From Leptolyngbya sp. Cla-17 (GTDB taxonomy: Bacteria; Cyanobacteriota; Cyanobacteriia; Leptolyngbyales; Leptolyngbyaceae), in assembly GCF_016807185.1 (NCBI RefSeq), contig NZ_JAEVYN010000002.1:986528-1050527 (forward strand): 64,000 bases of DNA, read 5' to 3'. A model generated the notes under the pieces. It saw only the letters and a program-made list of their open reading frames with translations. It was not told the origin of the DNA and did no database searches. The position numbers were made by a program, and so were the translations under genes. Below, piece by piece: positions 53,748 through 62,314 of this stretch. Numbering within the stretch: position 1 is the first letter of the stretch; every line of letters starts with the position of its first letter.

Positions 53748-54485
53748 ATGAAAGCCACTAATTCTTCCCCTTGGACTCCACTAATTCTTAAACTAATTGG
53801 AGCCTTACTCCTTTTAACCAGCCTAATTGACTATCTTGTGCTGCTTTCAACCGCAAAGTTCCAAGATAGCCAGTGGGTCATCACCTTTACAACTCAAGTC
53901 GTTGATCGCGGAGTTTTCCCCCTAATCGGGTTAGCGCTGCTGTTTACTGGTTTTTGGCTAGAGGCTAACAGCAGCGATGCAACCCGGACTGCACCTTGGC
54001 TCAGACTAACCGCTCTCGTTTTATCCAGCTTGCTAGGGCTATTCTTTTTACTGATAGTGCCTTGGAATGTTGTTGGCACGCGTGACGCAGTGGATGCTCA
54101 AATGAAGCAGATTGGTCAAGAAGCCACTAAGGCAGAAAGCCAAATTGATGCTCAAATACAGCAATTTAGAGGTCAATTAGATTCTCAGCTAGCCCAAATT
54201 GATCAGCTTATTAGTAGTGGGCAGCTACAAGATCCTCAGTTAGCTCAAGCAAAACAGCAGCAGACCCAACTGAAGCGGCTGAAGTCTGATCCCAAAGCAT
54301 TTGACGCAGAAATTGCTCCCAAGAAAACTGAAGAACTGAGCAAAATTAAAACGCGCAAACAAGAGTTGGAAAGTCAAACTCAGGGTAATGCGCTACGCTC
54401 AGGGCTGAGAACTGGGCTGAACAGTCTGCTATTGGCGATCGGCTACATCATTATTGGTTGGAGTGGTCTACGGCAAATGCTATAG
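53748..54485 (+). CDS. HpsJ-like membrane protein (second copy)
   Basis: The 245-residue protein has the HpsJ layout: three N-terminal helices (LILKLIGALLLLTSLIDYL, GVFPLIGLALLFTGFWLEA and LVLSSLLGLFFLLIVPWNV), a long Gln-rich coiled coil (about 115-215) and a terminal helix (SLLLAIGYIIIGWSGLRQM). It parallels the exosortase-linked copy at 19661-20353. HpsJ proteins belong to hormogonium polysaccharide synthesis and gliding loci. It stands alone here, with an IS1 element inserted 54 bp after its stop. Confidence 0.75.
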   Translation: MKATNSSPWTPLILKLIGALLLLTSLIDYLVLLSTAKFQDSQWVITFTTQVVDRGVFPLIGLALLFTGFWLEANSSDATRTAPWLRLTALVLSSLLGLFFLLIVPWNVVGTRDAVDAQMKQIGQEATKAESQIDAQIQQFRGQLDSQLAQIDQLISSGQLQDPQLAQAKQQQTQLKRLKSDPKAFDAEIAPKKTEELSKIKTRKQELESQTQGNALRSGLRTGLNSLLLAIGYIIIGWSGLRQML

Positions 54486-54547
54486 ACGTGAACTAAATAA
54501 GGGTACTGATGCAAAGTTTTCATTTAACTAAAATAGGTGGTAGTGCA

Positions 54548-55048
54548 CTAAAGGATTGTGGGGTAGGTAACGACATCCTGCCAGGTCCAAGGCTGCTCAG
54601 CCAGTTTTGCTCGTTGAGCCGCAGTTGTTTTGAATCGACTATGCCGCCAAATCCAATTGAAATAGCTGACTACTAAGCGTGTTGTCACTTTCGTTTGCTC
54701 CCACAGCTTGCCGAACTTGTTTTGCCTGCGGTGCCATCGAGCAGTTTGTTGTCGGACGATGCCGTTGGTTCGCTCTAAGCGCTGCGTTTTGTCTTTGCCA
54801 ACATAGTGCAGAATTTCAGGCGGAAGGACTCGTTCATAGCCTCCCCAGTCATCACTGTTCCACTGTTTGCAAGCCGTTTTTCCCTGTGTACTAATTACCA
54901 ATTCCTCAATAAGTTCGTCTGTATGCTTGCCCACTCGTGCCGCTAAAATCAGTCCACTGGAGTCCGCTAAACTCAGACCTATCCAGCAGTCTCCCACTTC
55001 TAATTCATTGGAAAGACATTGCTTCTGTTTTTTTGCACGAAAGACCAC
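54548..55048 (-). CDS. IS1 transposase catalytic part (InsB frame)
   Basis: This frame carries the DDE catalytic end of the transposase: GDCWIGLSLADSSGLI, SDDWGGYERVLP and the conserved RLERTNGIVRQQTARWHRR with the catalytic Glu. It should be made as an InsAB' fusion of about 276 residues by -1 frameshifting at the A7 run (55028-55034, minus strand), as in IS1. Confidence 0.88.
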   Translation of the reverse strand: MVFRAKKQKQCLSNELEVGDCWIGLSLADSSGLILAARVGKHTDELIEELVISTQGKTACKQWNSDDWGGYERVLPPEILHYVGKDKTQRLERTNGIVRQQTARWHRRQNKFGKLWEQTKVTTRLVVSYFNWIWRHSRFKTTAAQRAKLAEQPWTWQDVVTYPTIL

Positions 55049-55377
55049 ATCTCATCCGCACTCCCCTCTGCGGTTGCCACTTGCTTGACCTGGTCGTTAT
55101 GAATTAGCTGAGCCTTGGCACTCGATGCCCGAACAATACTGACCACGGTGTTGTATGCCAAGCCTGTAATTCGGCTAATCCCTCGTAAGCTGCTGCCCTC
55201 ACTATGAGCTTGTAGCACCTGCTGAACTTGTTCCGGACTCACTCGTCGCCAGTAGTACAGCGTGTCAAAGCTCTCACAGAAGGTTTGCTGGCAGTGAGGG
55301 CAGAAATAGCGTTGGTGTCCATTGGGCAGCTTGCCATGCTTATGACACTTAGGATGACCACAAAGTCGGCATTCCAT
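55000..55377 (-). CDS. IS1 InsA (zinc finger and helix-turn-helix)
   Basis: The 125-residue product starts MECRLCGHPKCHKHGKLPNG with a zinc ribbon (two CxxC pairs, second in YFCPHCQQTF), then a helix-turn-helix (LRGISRITGLAYNTVVSIV), and reaches DEMWSFVQK at the slippery site. The frame is open upstream to 55467, but that lies outside the right inverted repeat. Alone, InsA of IS1 acts as a DNA-binding repressor. Confidence 0.85.
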   Translation of the reverse strand: MECRLCGHPKCHKHGKLPNGHQRYFCPHCQQTFCESFDTLYYWRRVSPEQVQQVLQAHSEGSSLRGISRITGLAYNTVVSIVRASSAKAQLIHNDQVKQVATAEGSADEMWSFVQKNRSNVFPMN

Positions 55378-55500
55378 AGCTTCTTGAGGGGAAAGAATTG
55401 ATCCTACTTTACCAAGCCCACAATCCTTTAACGCACAATCAAATAGGTGTCGTATCGAGTACTTCACACAGTTATGTTGAATGATTATGACCTGACCTCT

Positions 55501-56490
55501 CTATTTGGAAAGATTCGGTGCTATCACATCAGGAAAACTGTCAAAATTTCGCTTTACCCAATCCATTCCTACTTCATTATTAAGCTTGATTTTCTGGGGA
55601 GTATTCGGGTAAAGCTTGCCCAAAATATCTGCGTCTTGATCCACAACGACCTGACCAAACTTGAGATAAGTTCCGCCCAATAGCTTAAAGACCGGATGCT
55701 TAGCCTGACCAAAGAGCAAGATGTAAGTTCGGGTGCGATTTTCAGCTTCTGGCACAAAGATATGACATTGTGCCGCCTTACCTAGGGGCATTTCTCCGTG
55801 AAAAATTACTAGGGACGGAAAATGGTTTTCTAGATGTGCTTTGATCGTGCTGGGCAGCAACATTAAATCTGGCTTCCTGAGCTTCTCTGCCAAGGTGTAG
55901 GGAGCGGTGGGCATGTCATAAAATGCATGGGAGTGGTGTCCTTCGTCGATGAACTGATGAAAGTCTACTTTTGTGATCCGAAATAAGTCCCGATGGGTAC
56001 CGTTTTGATGATTGTAATCGTGCATATTTAGCAGCATGGTCAGCAAATCTGTCTCAATGCTGCGATCGCCGATATGCCCCACAAAGTAATAGCTATTTGC
56101 GATCTCATTCAGCACCGTAGGAATCGGAATTTTCGGTTCATGGCCTCCATAAGACCAAATGAAATCTCCTTGAATGATCAGATCTAAAGGTTGCAATTGG
56201 GGCAAGGTTTTTTTATTTGATCCGGGTAAAACGGTGCAGCCTGCGGCATCAAACTGCAAGGCATGAAACGGACAGACGATCGCGCTTGTGCCATTATTTT
56301 GTTCACACCATCCCTCCGACAGCATGGCTCCCATATGGGGACAAGCATTGGGTAGCGCATGAACTGCTCCAGTCGCGTCTTTCCACATGACATAGTCAGT
56401 TGCATAGAGAGAAATTTTTTTGGGTTGGTTTACGGTCAGCATAGACTTGTGCGCCAACAACCAAGGCGCACCGGGAAGCATAGACTGCAT
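55501..56490 (-). CDS. Rieske non-haem iron oxygenase (alpha-subunit type)
   Basis: The 329-residue protein has the N-terminal Rieske [2Fe-2S] motif: Cys50-x-His52 (NACPHMGAML) and Cys73-x2-His76 (IVCPFHALQFD). The catalytic domain shows N155-x2-D158-x2-H161-x4-H166 in LLNMHDYNHQNGTH, the mononuclear-iron ligand motif of ring-hydroxylating and related oxygenases. The substrate is not evident. GGAGAA precedes the ATG. It is divergent from a TetR gene across 52 bp with an inverted repeat, suggesting TetR control. Confidence 0.88.
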   Translation of the reverse strand: MQSMLPGAPWLLAHKSMLTVNQPKKISLYATDYVMWKDATGAVHALPNACPHMGAMLSEGWCEQNNGTSAIVCPFHALQFDAAGCTVLPGSNKKTLPQLQPLDLIIQGDFIWSYGGHEPKIPIPTVLNEIANSYYFVGHIGDRSIETDLLTMLLNMHDYNHQNGTHRDLFRITKVDFHQFIDEGHHSHAFYDMPTAPYTLAEKLRKPDLMLLPSTIKAHLENHFPSLVIFHGEMPLGKAAQCHIFVPEAENRTRTYILLFGQAKHPVFKLLGGTYLKFGQVVVDQDADILGKLYPNTPQKIKLNNEVGMDWVKRNFDSFPDVIAPNLSK

Positions 56491-56526
56491 GGTGTTCTCC
56501 GCTCGATATAGAATTGTGAAAAATCC

Positions 56527-56539
56527 GTCGTGTTACGAC
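56527..56539. promoter_or_regulatory. Candidate TetR operator
   Basis: GTCGT-GTT-ACGAC is a perfect inverted repeat just 4 bases before the TetR ATG, in the 52-bp divergent gap to the Rieske gene. Confidence 0.5.
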
Positions 56540-56542
56540 AAT

Positions 56543-57343
56543 ATGACAGAATATTCACGTTCGTCAAGCCTCCAGTCGTCGAATACGTTGCGCCGTCAAC
56601 CGAAACAGCAGCGCGGCAAAGAAAGAGTCGAAAAAATTCTGGATGCTGCTGCTGCCGTATTTGACGAGGTGGGTTATGCAACAGCAACCACTCATTTGAT
56701 TGCCGCAAAAGCGGGAACGGCGATCGGATCGTTGTATCAGTTTTTTCCGGATAAAGCCGCGATTTTTAAGGCGATGGAGTTACGCCATGTGGAGCGGGTC
56801 AAACTCATGTGGGCACAGGTAAACATCCCGGAAATTATCAAGTTGCCGCTGCGTCAGATGATCCATGCGCTTGCTACTGGTGTAGCCAAGCTGTTTGAGC
56901 AACCCGTATCGCGGGTAGTATTTGTGCAGTTTTACACAGCACGCGAGATTTTTCAGGCGATCGACGAAAGTATGACCCAAGAAGCCATCAACTTTCTGGC
57001 GAATATCTTGATACAACGAAACTCTGCTTTAGAGCAAGCGCACTGTCGATTGCTAGCAGAAGTTTGTGTTCATAGTAGCAATGCTGTCACGCTGGCGGCG
57101 CTTCGCACGTCTAACTTGGAAGAGCGTCAACAATTGACTCAACAAATTGAAGAGTTGCTAGTGTCATATTTAAAGCCATATGTGGGGGATAATCTATCGG
57201 ACGATGTAATGAAAGTAATGAAATGCCCCCATTGTCAATCAGAGCAGTTATCGAAAAATGGGTATCGTCGGGGAAAACAGTGCTATCGCTGCAAGGCTTG
57301 TGGGAAACAGTTTGTGGAATCCAGGCGAGCGCTCAATTTATAA
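56543..57343 (+). CDS. TetR-family regulator with C-terminal transposase-type zinc ribbon
   Basis: From ATG 56543 the 266-residue protein has a TetR DNA-binding domain (RVEKILDAAAAVFDEVGYAT, AKAGTAIGSLYQFFPDKAAI) and a helical ligand domain to about residue 222. The last 41 residues start at an internal Met and read as the zinc ribbon of an IS1-type InsA (MKCPHCQSEQLSKNGYRRGK with a second CKAC pair), then stop soon after. That tail is foreign to TetR proteins and looks like a truncated transposase start fused in frame. The regulator may still work. The frame is open upstream to 56420, inside the Rieske gene. Confidence 0.85.
   Translation: MTEYSRSSSLQSSNTLRRQPKQQRGKERVEKILDAAAAVFDEVGYATATTHLIAAKAGTAIGSLYQFFPDKAAIFKAMELRHVERVKLMWAQVNIPEIIKLPLRQMIHALATGVAKLFEQPVSRVVFVQFYTAREIFQAIDESMTQEAINFLANILIQRNSALEQAHCRLLAEVCVHSSNAVTLAALRTSNLEERQQLTQQIEELLVSYLKPYVGDNLSDDVMKVMKCPHCQSEQLSKNGYRRGKQCYRCKACGKQFVESRRALNL
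57218..57343 (+). pseudogene. IS1-type InsA fragment fused to the TetR gene
   Basis: The ATG at 57218 begins a typical InsA N-terminus (CPHC...CKAC zinc ribbon, GKQFVESRRA), which ends at TAA about 40 codons later. No helix-turn-helix or DDE part follows, so it is a remnant. It is unlike the InsA of the intact element at 54540-55440 and so came from a different insertion. Confidence 0.65.
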
Positions 57344-57500
57344 GGCAAGCTAGGTTAATGTGCAGAATACGCACTGCTGAGAGGGAAAAGCGATCGCCAG
57401 AAGGAAAGCTACGCCATAATCCGCTTTAATCAAAATGGCTTTTAGCGTTGTGATGATTTCAACTCTAAAATTCAAGCATGGTTATTAGTTTGGATGAGTG

Positions 57501-60302
57501 ATGGCATCAACGGCATCGAACGAGATTCCCCAAGTGAACTCTACGGCACTCGAAGTGCAACTGTCAGAGGCGCAGCAGCACTATCAGTCAGGGAATCTGG
57601 TGGAAGCAGAGGCAGTTTATCGCCAAATAATTCAGCAAGATCCGCGTCAGGTGGAAGCGCTGTTTTGGTTGGCATTGCTAGCGGATCAAGCAGGGAGATC
57701 GCAGGACAGCATCAATTGCTACGAGCAAGTGCTAACGCTTCAGCCCAATTCAGCCGAAACGCATGGCAACTTGGGATCGGTGCTGCTGAAGCTGGACAGG
57801 GTTGAAGAGGCGATCGCTCATCATCGGCAGGCTTTAGCGCTTATTCCTAACAATGCCAAGGCTCACTACAATTTGGCGATCGCCCTATACGAACAGAAAC
57901 AAGATCAGGAAGCCATTGTGCTCTATCAACAGGCGATCGTGTTGCAGCCTGATTATGCCAATGCTCACCACAATTTAGGCATGACGCTTCATCGCCAAGC
58001 CAAGCCAGAAGAGGCGATCGCCTGTTATCGCCAAGCGGTGCAGCTAGAGCCGAACCATGCCAGCGCTCACAACAGTTTGGCGGTGGCGCTGTATCAACAA
58101 AATAAGCTGGATGAGGCGATTGAGCATTATCAACAGGCGATCGCTATTTATCCCGGCTATGTTAATGCCCACGACAATTTAGGCATTGCGCTGAAGCAAC
58201 AGGGCAAATTGGAAGATGCAGCGATCCACTTTCAGCAGGCGATCGCTTTCAATCCCAGTTACGCCAATGCCTATATCAACTTGGGCAACGCCATGCGGGA
58301 ACTGGGTCGATTTAACGAGGCGATTGCCTACTGCGAGGAATCCATTCGCCTCCAGCCTACCAACGCCGATGCCCGCAACACCTACGGCTGTGTGCTGGTA
58401 GACCTGGCGCGATTTGTAGACGCAATCGCCTGCTTTGAAGATGCTGTGCGCTTGCGTCCCGACTTTGCCGATGCTCACTTGAACATGGGCATTATTTTGC
58501 TGCAAATTGGTGAATTTCGACGTGGTTTTGAGGAGTATCACTGGCGCTGGAAAACTAAACAGTGTCCCGATCTTCGCTATACCCAGGCGCTTTGGACGGG
58601 AGAAAACCTGAACGGCAAAGTGATTTTGCTGACGGCAGAACAAGGGTTTGGAGATACCATCCAGTTTGCTCGCTATGCGCCGATGGTGGCAGCCCGTGGT
58701 GGCGAAGTGATCATCGCCTGCCAAAAACCACTGTTGCGATTAGTAGCCACCGTTCCCGGTGTTAGCCGCTGCGTCGATCGCGACAAAGACAACATCGACA
58801 TTCACACCCACGCGCCGTTGCTGGAACTGCCCTACATTTTGGGCACCACCACCGACACCATTCCTGCCACTGTGCCTTACCTCTCACCGTCTGACCAGTC
58901 CGTAATTCGGCTAGAAGTGCCGCCTGATACCCGCCTGAAAATCGGCATCGTTTGGGCAACCAACCCCAGCAATTCCACTTCTAGCAAGCGTTCCTGCTCC
59001 CTCAGTCATTTCATTTCCCTGCTCAAAGTGCCCGGAATTGCGCTCTATAGTCTGCAAAAAGAACAGCCACCGACCGATCTCGCCCTGTTGCACACCCCTC
59101 GCCTGCAAGATTTACAAGACCAACTCACCGATTTTGCCGATACTGCTGCCGCGATCGCCCAGCTCGATCTAGTTATCACCGTGGATACTGCCGTCGCCCA
59201 CCTCGCCGGAGCCTTGGGCAAGCCCACCTGGACACTGCTGCCCCACATTGCCGACTGGCGCTGGCTCACCGATCGCGACGACAACCCCTGGTATCCCACC
59301 ATGCGCCTGTTCCGCCAAAACCAACCTGCCACTTGGGACGAGCTATTTACACGCGTTGCTGCTGCACTTGATCAAGAACTGACCCAACCGTCTCCACTCC
59401 AGCAATCATCCACGCCCCCTGCCCCAATCGTCCTTCCTCAAACCCCGCATCCCGAACCCCGTTCGCATAGCGTCTCCCTAGCTTCTGCTTCCCACAGGGT
59501 AGGAGTTACCCCAAACCCTGAACCCCGAACTCCATCTTCTCCCATCCTCTCCCTCACTGGCTTCAACCGCATTAAGCAATGTCGCCACGGCATGATGTTG
59601 TTTAACGTCAGTGACTTAGGCGTAGGGCGATCGCTCGATTTATACGGCGAATGGAATGAAGGAGCCGTGAACTTGTTTCAATCGTTGGTGCACCTTGGCA
59701 ATACTGTCGTAGAAGTGGGCACAGACATTGGAGCGCACACCATCTTTTTTGCCAAAACAGTTGGCTTGCAAGGAAAGGTGATTGCGATCGAGCCTGAACG
59801 GATGCCGTTTCAAATGCTGTGTGCAAACTTGGCGCTCAATAGTATTACCAACACCTACAGCCACCCAATCGCTTTGGGAGAAACCGCTGGCTCTTTACCC
59901 CTAACCGCGATTTCCAAACAGCCCTCCTCCCAAACCGTTCTTGTAACCAATAGCGCCCCCAAAGAACAGGTGCAAATTGCTACCCTCGACAGCTTTGGCA
60001 TTACCCAATGCCGCTTACTGAAATTGGATGTAGCAGGCATGACCCTGCCCGTCTTAAAAGGAGCGACTCAAACCCTCCAGTGCTGTCAACCAGCGCTGTA
60101 TTTAGTGGGATTGATAGATGTTGCCGTTACTCATTATCTCAGAACGCTTGGCTACGACCTATACTGGCATCGCCCTCTCCTTTATAACCCTAATAACTTC
60201 ATCCAAAATTCACGCAACGTTTTCGACAATAAAGCGCAAGCTAACATGTTGGGTTTCCATCGCTCTCAAAACATCACAGTCAACGGGCTAGAGCCAGTCT
60301 GA
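57501..60302 (+). CDS. TPR / glycosyltransferase / FkbM-type methyltransferase fusion
   Basis: The 933-residue protein has three parts. Residues about 20-310 are eight or so 34-residue TPRs (NLGMTLHRQAKPEEAIACYR type). Residues 315-630 are a GT9/GT41-like domain (LTAEQGFGDTIQFARYAP, LDLVITVDTAVAHLAGALGK). Residues 690-930 are FkbM-like SAM methyltransferase (VEVGTDIGAHTIFFAKTVG, VIAIEPERMPFQMLCANL, KLDVAGMTLPVLKGA). The linker between the last two (about 640-690) is encoded by heptad repeats and a palindromic element. I take ATG 57501 (GTG at 57498 precedes). It probably modifies surface glycans. Confidence 0.85.
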   Translation: MASTASNEIPQVNSTALEVQLSEAQQHYQSGNLVEAEAVYRQIIQQDPRQVEALFWLALLADQAGRSQDSINCYEQVLTLQPNSAETHGNLGSVLLKLDRVEEAIAHHRQALALIPNNAKAHYNLAIALYEQKQDQEAIVLYQQAIVLQPDYANAHHNLGMTLHRQAKPEEAIACYRQAVQLEPNHASAHNSLAVALYQQNKLDEAIEHYQQAIAIYPGYVNAHDNLGIALKQQGKLEDAAIHFQQAIAFNPSYANAYINLGNAMRELGRFNEAIAYCEESIRLQPTNADARNTYGCVLVDLARFVDAIACFEDAVRLRPDFADAHLNMGIILLQIGEFRRGFEEYHWRWKTKQCPDLRYTQALWTGENLNGKVILLTAEQGFGDTIQFARYAPMVAARGGEVIIACQKPLLRLVATVPGVSRCVDRDKDNIDIHTHAPLLELPYILGTTTDTIPATVPYLSPSDQSVIRLEVPPDTRLKIGIVWATNPSNSTSSKRSCSLSHFISLLKVPGIALYSLQKEQPPTDLALLHTPRLQDLQDQLTDFADTAAAIAQLDLVITVDTAVAHLAGALGKPTWTLLPHIADWRWLTDRDDNPWYPTMRLFRQNQPATWDELFTRVAAALDQELTQPSPLQQSSTPPAPIVLPQTPHPEPRSHSVSLASASHRVGVTPNPEPRTPSSPILSLTGFNRIKQCRHGMMLFNVSDLGVGRSLDLYGEWNEGAVNLFQSLVHLGNTVVEVGTDIGAHTIFFAKTVGLQGKVIAIEPERMPFQMLCANLALNSITNTYSHPIALGETAGSLPLTAISKQPSSQTVLVTNSAPKEQVQIATLDSFGITQCRLLKLDVAGMTLPVLKGATQTLQCCQPALYLVGLIDVAVTHYLRTLGYDLYWHRPLLYNPNNFIQNSRNVFDNKAQANMLGFHRSQNITVNGLEPV
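59441..59529. repeat. Heptad array interrupted by the palindromic element, inside coding sequence
   Basis: Left heptads AACCCCG/CATCCCG/AACCCCG at 59441-59461; palindromic-family element 59460-59505 (38 of 46 bases match 6453-6498 in reverse complement); right heptads CCCCAAA/CCCTGAA/CCCCGAA at 59509-59529. All is translated in frame. Confidence 0.75.
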
Positions 60303-60440
60303 TTTGCAATATTTTTCTCTAACCAACTGGCACATAGGTCAAGATTATTTCAAGATTTTCCTGCAAGATCCATGATGTGATTGGATAGATGTATGTTCAG
60401 GTGCATGAACTATGAAAGCCGTGGACAAGGAGTGAAACCG

Positions 60441-62153
60441 ATGAAGAAATCTTTTGTTAAAAAAACAGTAACCCCAGTGCTGGCATCTGCCGTATTGGGG
60501 TTTTTAATGACTGGTGCCGCCCATGCTCAGATCGGTAAACCTCAGAGCAACCAAAGCAGCAATCTCGATATCGACTTATCTAACTTGGAGTCAACCAATG
60601 ACTTAGAAGCCGATGAGACTGGATTGGATCAGGTTACATCGGTATCCCAGCTTACCGATGTCAAGCCCACCGATTGGGCATTTCAAGCATTGCAATCTTT
60701 GGTAGAGCGTTATGGATGCATCGTCGGCTACCCCGACAAAACCTTTCGGGGCAATCGTGCCTTGAGTCGCTATGAATTTGCGGCGGGTTTAAATGCCTGT
60801 CTCGATAAGATCCAGGAACTGATCGCGGCTGGAACAGCGAACCTTGCAACGAAGGAAGATCTGGAAAAGCTCAAGAAAATGATGGAAGACTTTTCTGTAG
60901 AGCTAGCAGCCCTGCGAGGTCGAACTGAATCTCTAGAAGTGCGAACCGCAACCCTAGAGAAACAGCAGTTTTCAACGACGACCAAGCTATCGGGGCAAGT
61001 GATTTTTGGAGTTCAGGGAAAAAATAGCCCAGATATTGAACTGGCAGGATTTCAATTTAACGATAATTCTGACCAAATCAATGTCATCAGCAATGTGCAA
61101 CTCAGCCTCTACACAGCTTTTAGTGAACGCAGTTTGCTGTTTACAGGTTTGCAAGCAGGCAGCGGCAGAAGTTTTTCCCAACTTCTGACCAATAATACGC
61201 TCTTAGGCTATGAGGGAGATTCGGCAAGCGCGGTTCAACTCAGCGACTTGACCTTCCGGCAACTGATTGGCAACAACTTTGCCATCATTGCAGGGGCAAA
61301 GGGCGTGAACATGATTAACGTGTTTCGTGGTGGGAACCGCATTGAAAGCGCTGGACAGGGACCAATTTCCTTCTTAGCTCAACGCAATCCTATTTTGAAT
61401 CTTGGCTCTAGTGGTGGAAATGGTGACAACGCAGGTGCTGGCTTTGACTGGCAAATTGGCAGCCGCTTTTCGTTGCAAGGGGTTTACTTTGCAAACCGAC
61501 CTAGTGACCCAGCGAATGGTGGCTTGTTTGGTGGGCAAAATGGTGGCTCAACGGTGGGTGCTCAGTTCACGATCGCCCCAACTGACACCATCGACATCGC
61601 CCTTCACTATGCCAATTCCTACTCACCCTCTGGCTTTTTGGGCACTGGCACTGGAGATGATCAGGTCGCATTGCCGACTGCGCTCAACCCATTTACACGC
61701 GCTCCCATTCAAACCAACGCGCTTGGAGCAACTGCTTCATGGCGAGTGGCACCCTGGTTTACGCTGGGCGGTTGGGTTGGGTACACCAACTCTGAGTTAA
61801 AGGGTTTCTCTAGAAATGTAGAAACCTTTAACTGGATGGCATTTCTCAATTTCCCCGATCTGTTAGCTCCGGGTAACTTGGGCGGCATCTACGTGGGGCA
61901 ACCACCCGCCATTACCAGCAGCGATTTGCCAATTGGCAGAAACGTGCCGGACTTTGTGAATCGAGGAAATGTGTTTGCCGCAGGACCGGGCGATCAACCC
62001 GGAAGAACCACTCATTTAGAAGCATTTTATCGTTATCGGGTGAATGACAATATCAGTGTGACACCGGGCGTGCTGGTCATTTTCAACCCCAACAACAATC
62101 CCAACAACGACACGATTACCGTAGGGGTTTTACGAACCACGTTTTCATTCTAG
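60441..62153 (+). CDS. Iron uptake porin / SLH-OprB outer-membrane protein
   Basis: The 570-residue porin starts at ATG 60441 behind AAGGAG with 8-base spacing; the frame is open to 60381. A signal peptide ends at GAAHAQ. An SLH domain (DVKPTDWAFQALQSLVERYG, YPDKTFRGNRALSRYEFAAG) anchors it to the peptidoglycan. A coiled coil follows (about 125-175), then an OprB-type beta-barrel ending in Phe (TFSF). This is the abundant cyanobacterial outer-membrane protein class, proposed to pass iron and other small solutes. A strong hairpin terminator follows. Confidence 0.93.
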   Translation: MKKSFVKKTVTPVLASAVLGFLMTGAAHAQIGKPQSNQSSNLDIDLSNLESTNDLEADETGLDQVTSVSQLTDVKPTDWAFQALQSLVERYGCIVGYPDKTFRGNRALSRYEFAAGLNACLDKIQELIAAGTANLATKEDLEKLKKMMEDFSVELAALRGRTESLEVRTATLEKQQFSTTTKLSGQVIFGVQGKNSPDIELAGFQFNDNSDQINVISNVQLSLYTAFSERSLLFTGLQAGSGRSFSQLLTNNTLLGYEGDSASAVQLSDLTFRQLIGNNFAIIAGAKGVNMINVFRGGNRIESAGQGPISFLAQRNPILNLGSSGGNGDNAGAGFDWQIGSRFSLQGVYFANRPSDPANGGLFGGQNGGSTVGAQFTIAPTDTIDIALHYANSYSPSGFLGTGTGDDQVALPTALNPFTRAPIQTNALGATASWRVAPWFTLGGWVGYTNSELKGFSRNVETFNWMAFLNFPDLLAPGNLGGIYVGQPPAITSSDLPIGRNVPDFVNRGNVFAAGPGDQPGRTTHLEAFYRYRVNDNISVTPGVLVIFNPNNNPNNDTITVGVLRTTFSF

Positions 62154-62168
62154 ATTGGGGAACTTTTT

Positions 62169-62237
62169 CCAGAGCAGATAGTTCTAAACAATCTACGGGT
62201 ACTCTTAAATACCTGTACTATCTGCTCTGGTAAGTTT
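62169..62237 (+). terminator. Terminator of the porin gene
   Basis: CCAGAGCAGATAGT (62169-62182) and ACTATCTGCTCTGG (62217-62230) form a perfect 14-bp stem with a 34-nt loop, followed by TAAGTTTTT. Confidence 0.8.
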
Positions 62238-62314
62238 TTGTCCCTATGGGTGTGCGCTTAATTGCCACGATTCACTATTCATTCGCCAACTGATATAAGA
62301 GGAAATTTGACGTG

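Larger units (their letters stand above)
54540..55440 (-). mobile_element. IS1-family insertion sequence, apparently complete
   Basis: The 901-bp element has imperfect terminal inverted repeats. The left end reads GTAGTGCACTAAAGGATTGT and the reverse complement of the right end reads GATTGTGCGTTAAAGGATTG. It is bounded by a 9-bp target duplication and contains overlapping insA and insB frames joined by a slippery A7 run. It contains no HIP1 site. It lies between the HpsJ-like and Rieske genes and breaks neither. Confidence 0.9.
54531..55449. repeat. 9-bp target site duplication flanking the IS
   Basis: AAATAGGTG occurs at 54531-54539 and again at 55441-55449, directly outside the element ends, as expected for IS1-family insertion (8-9 bp). 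Confidence 0.85.
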
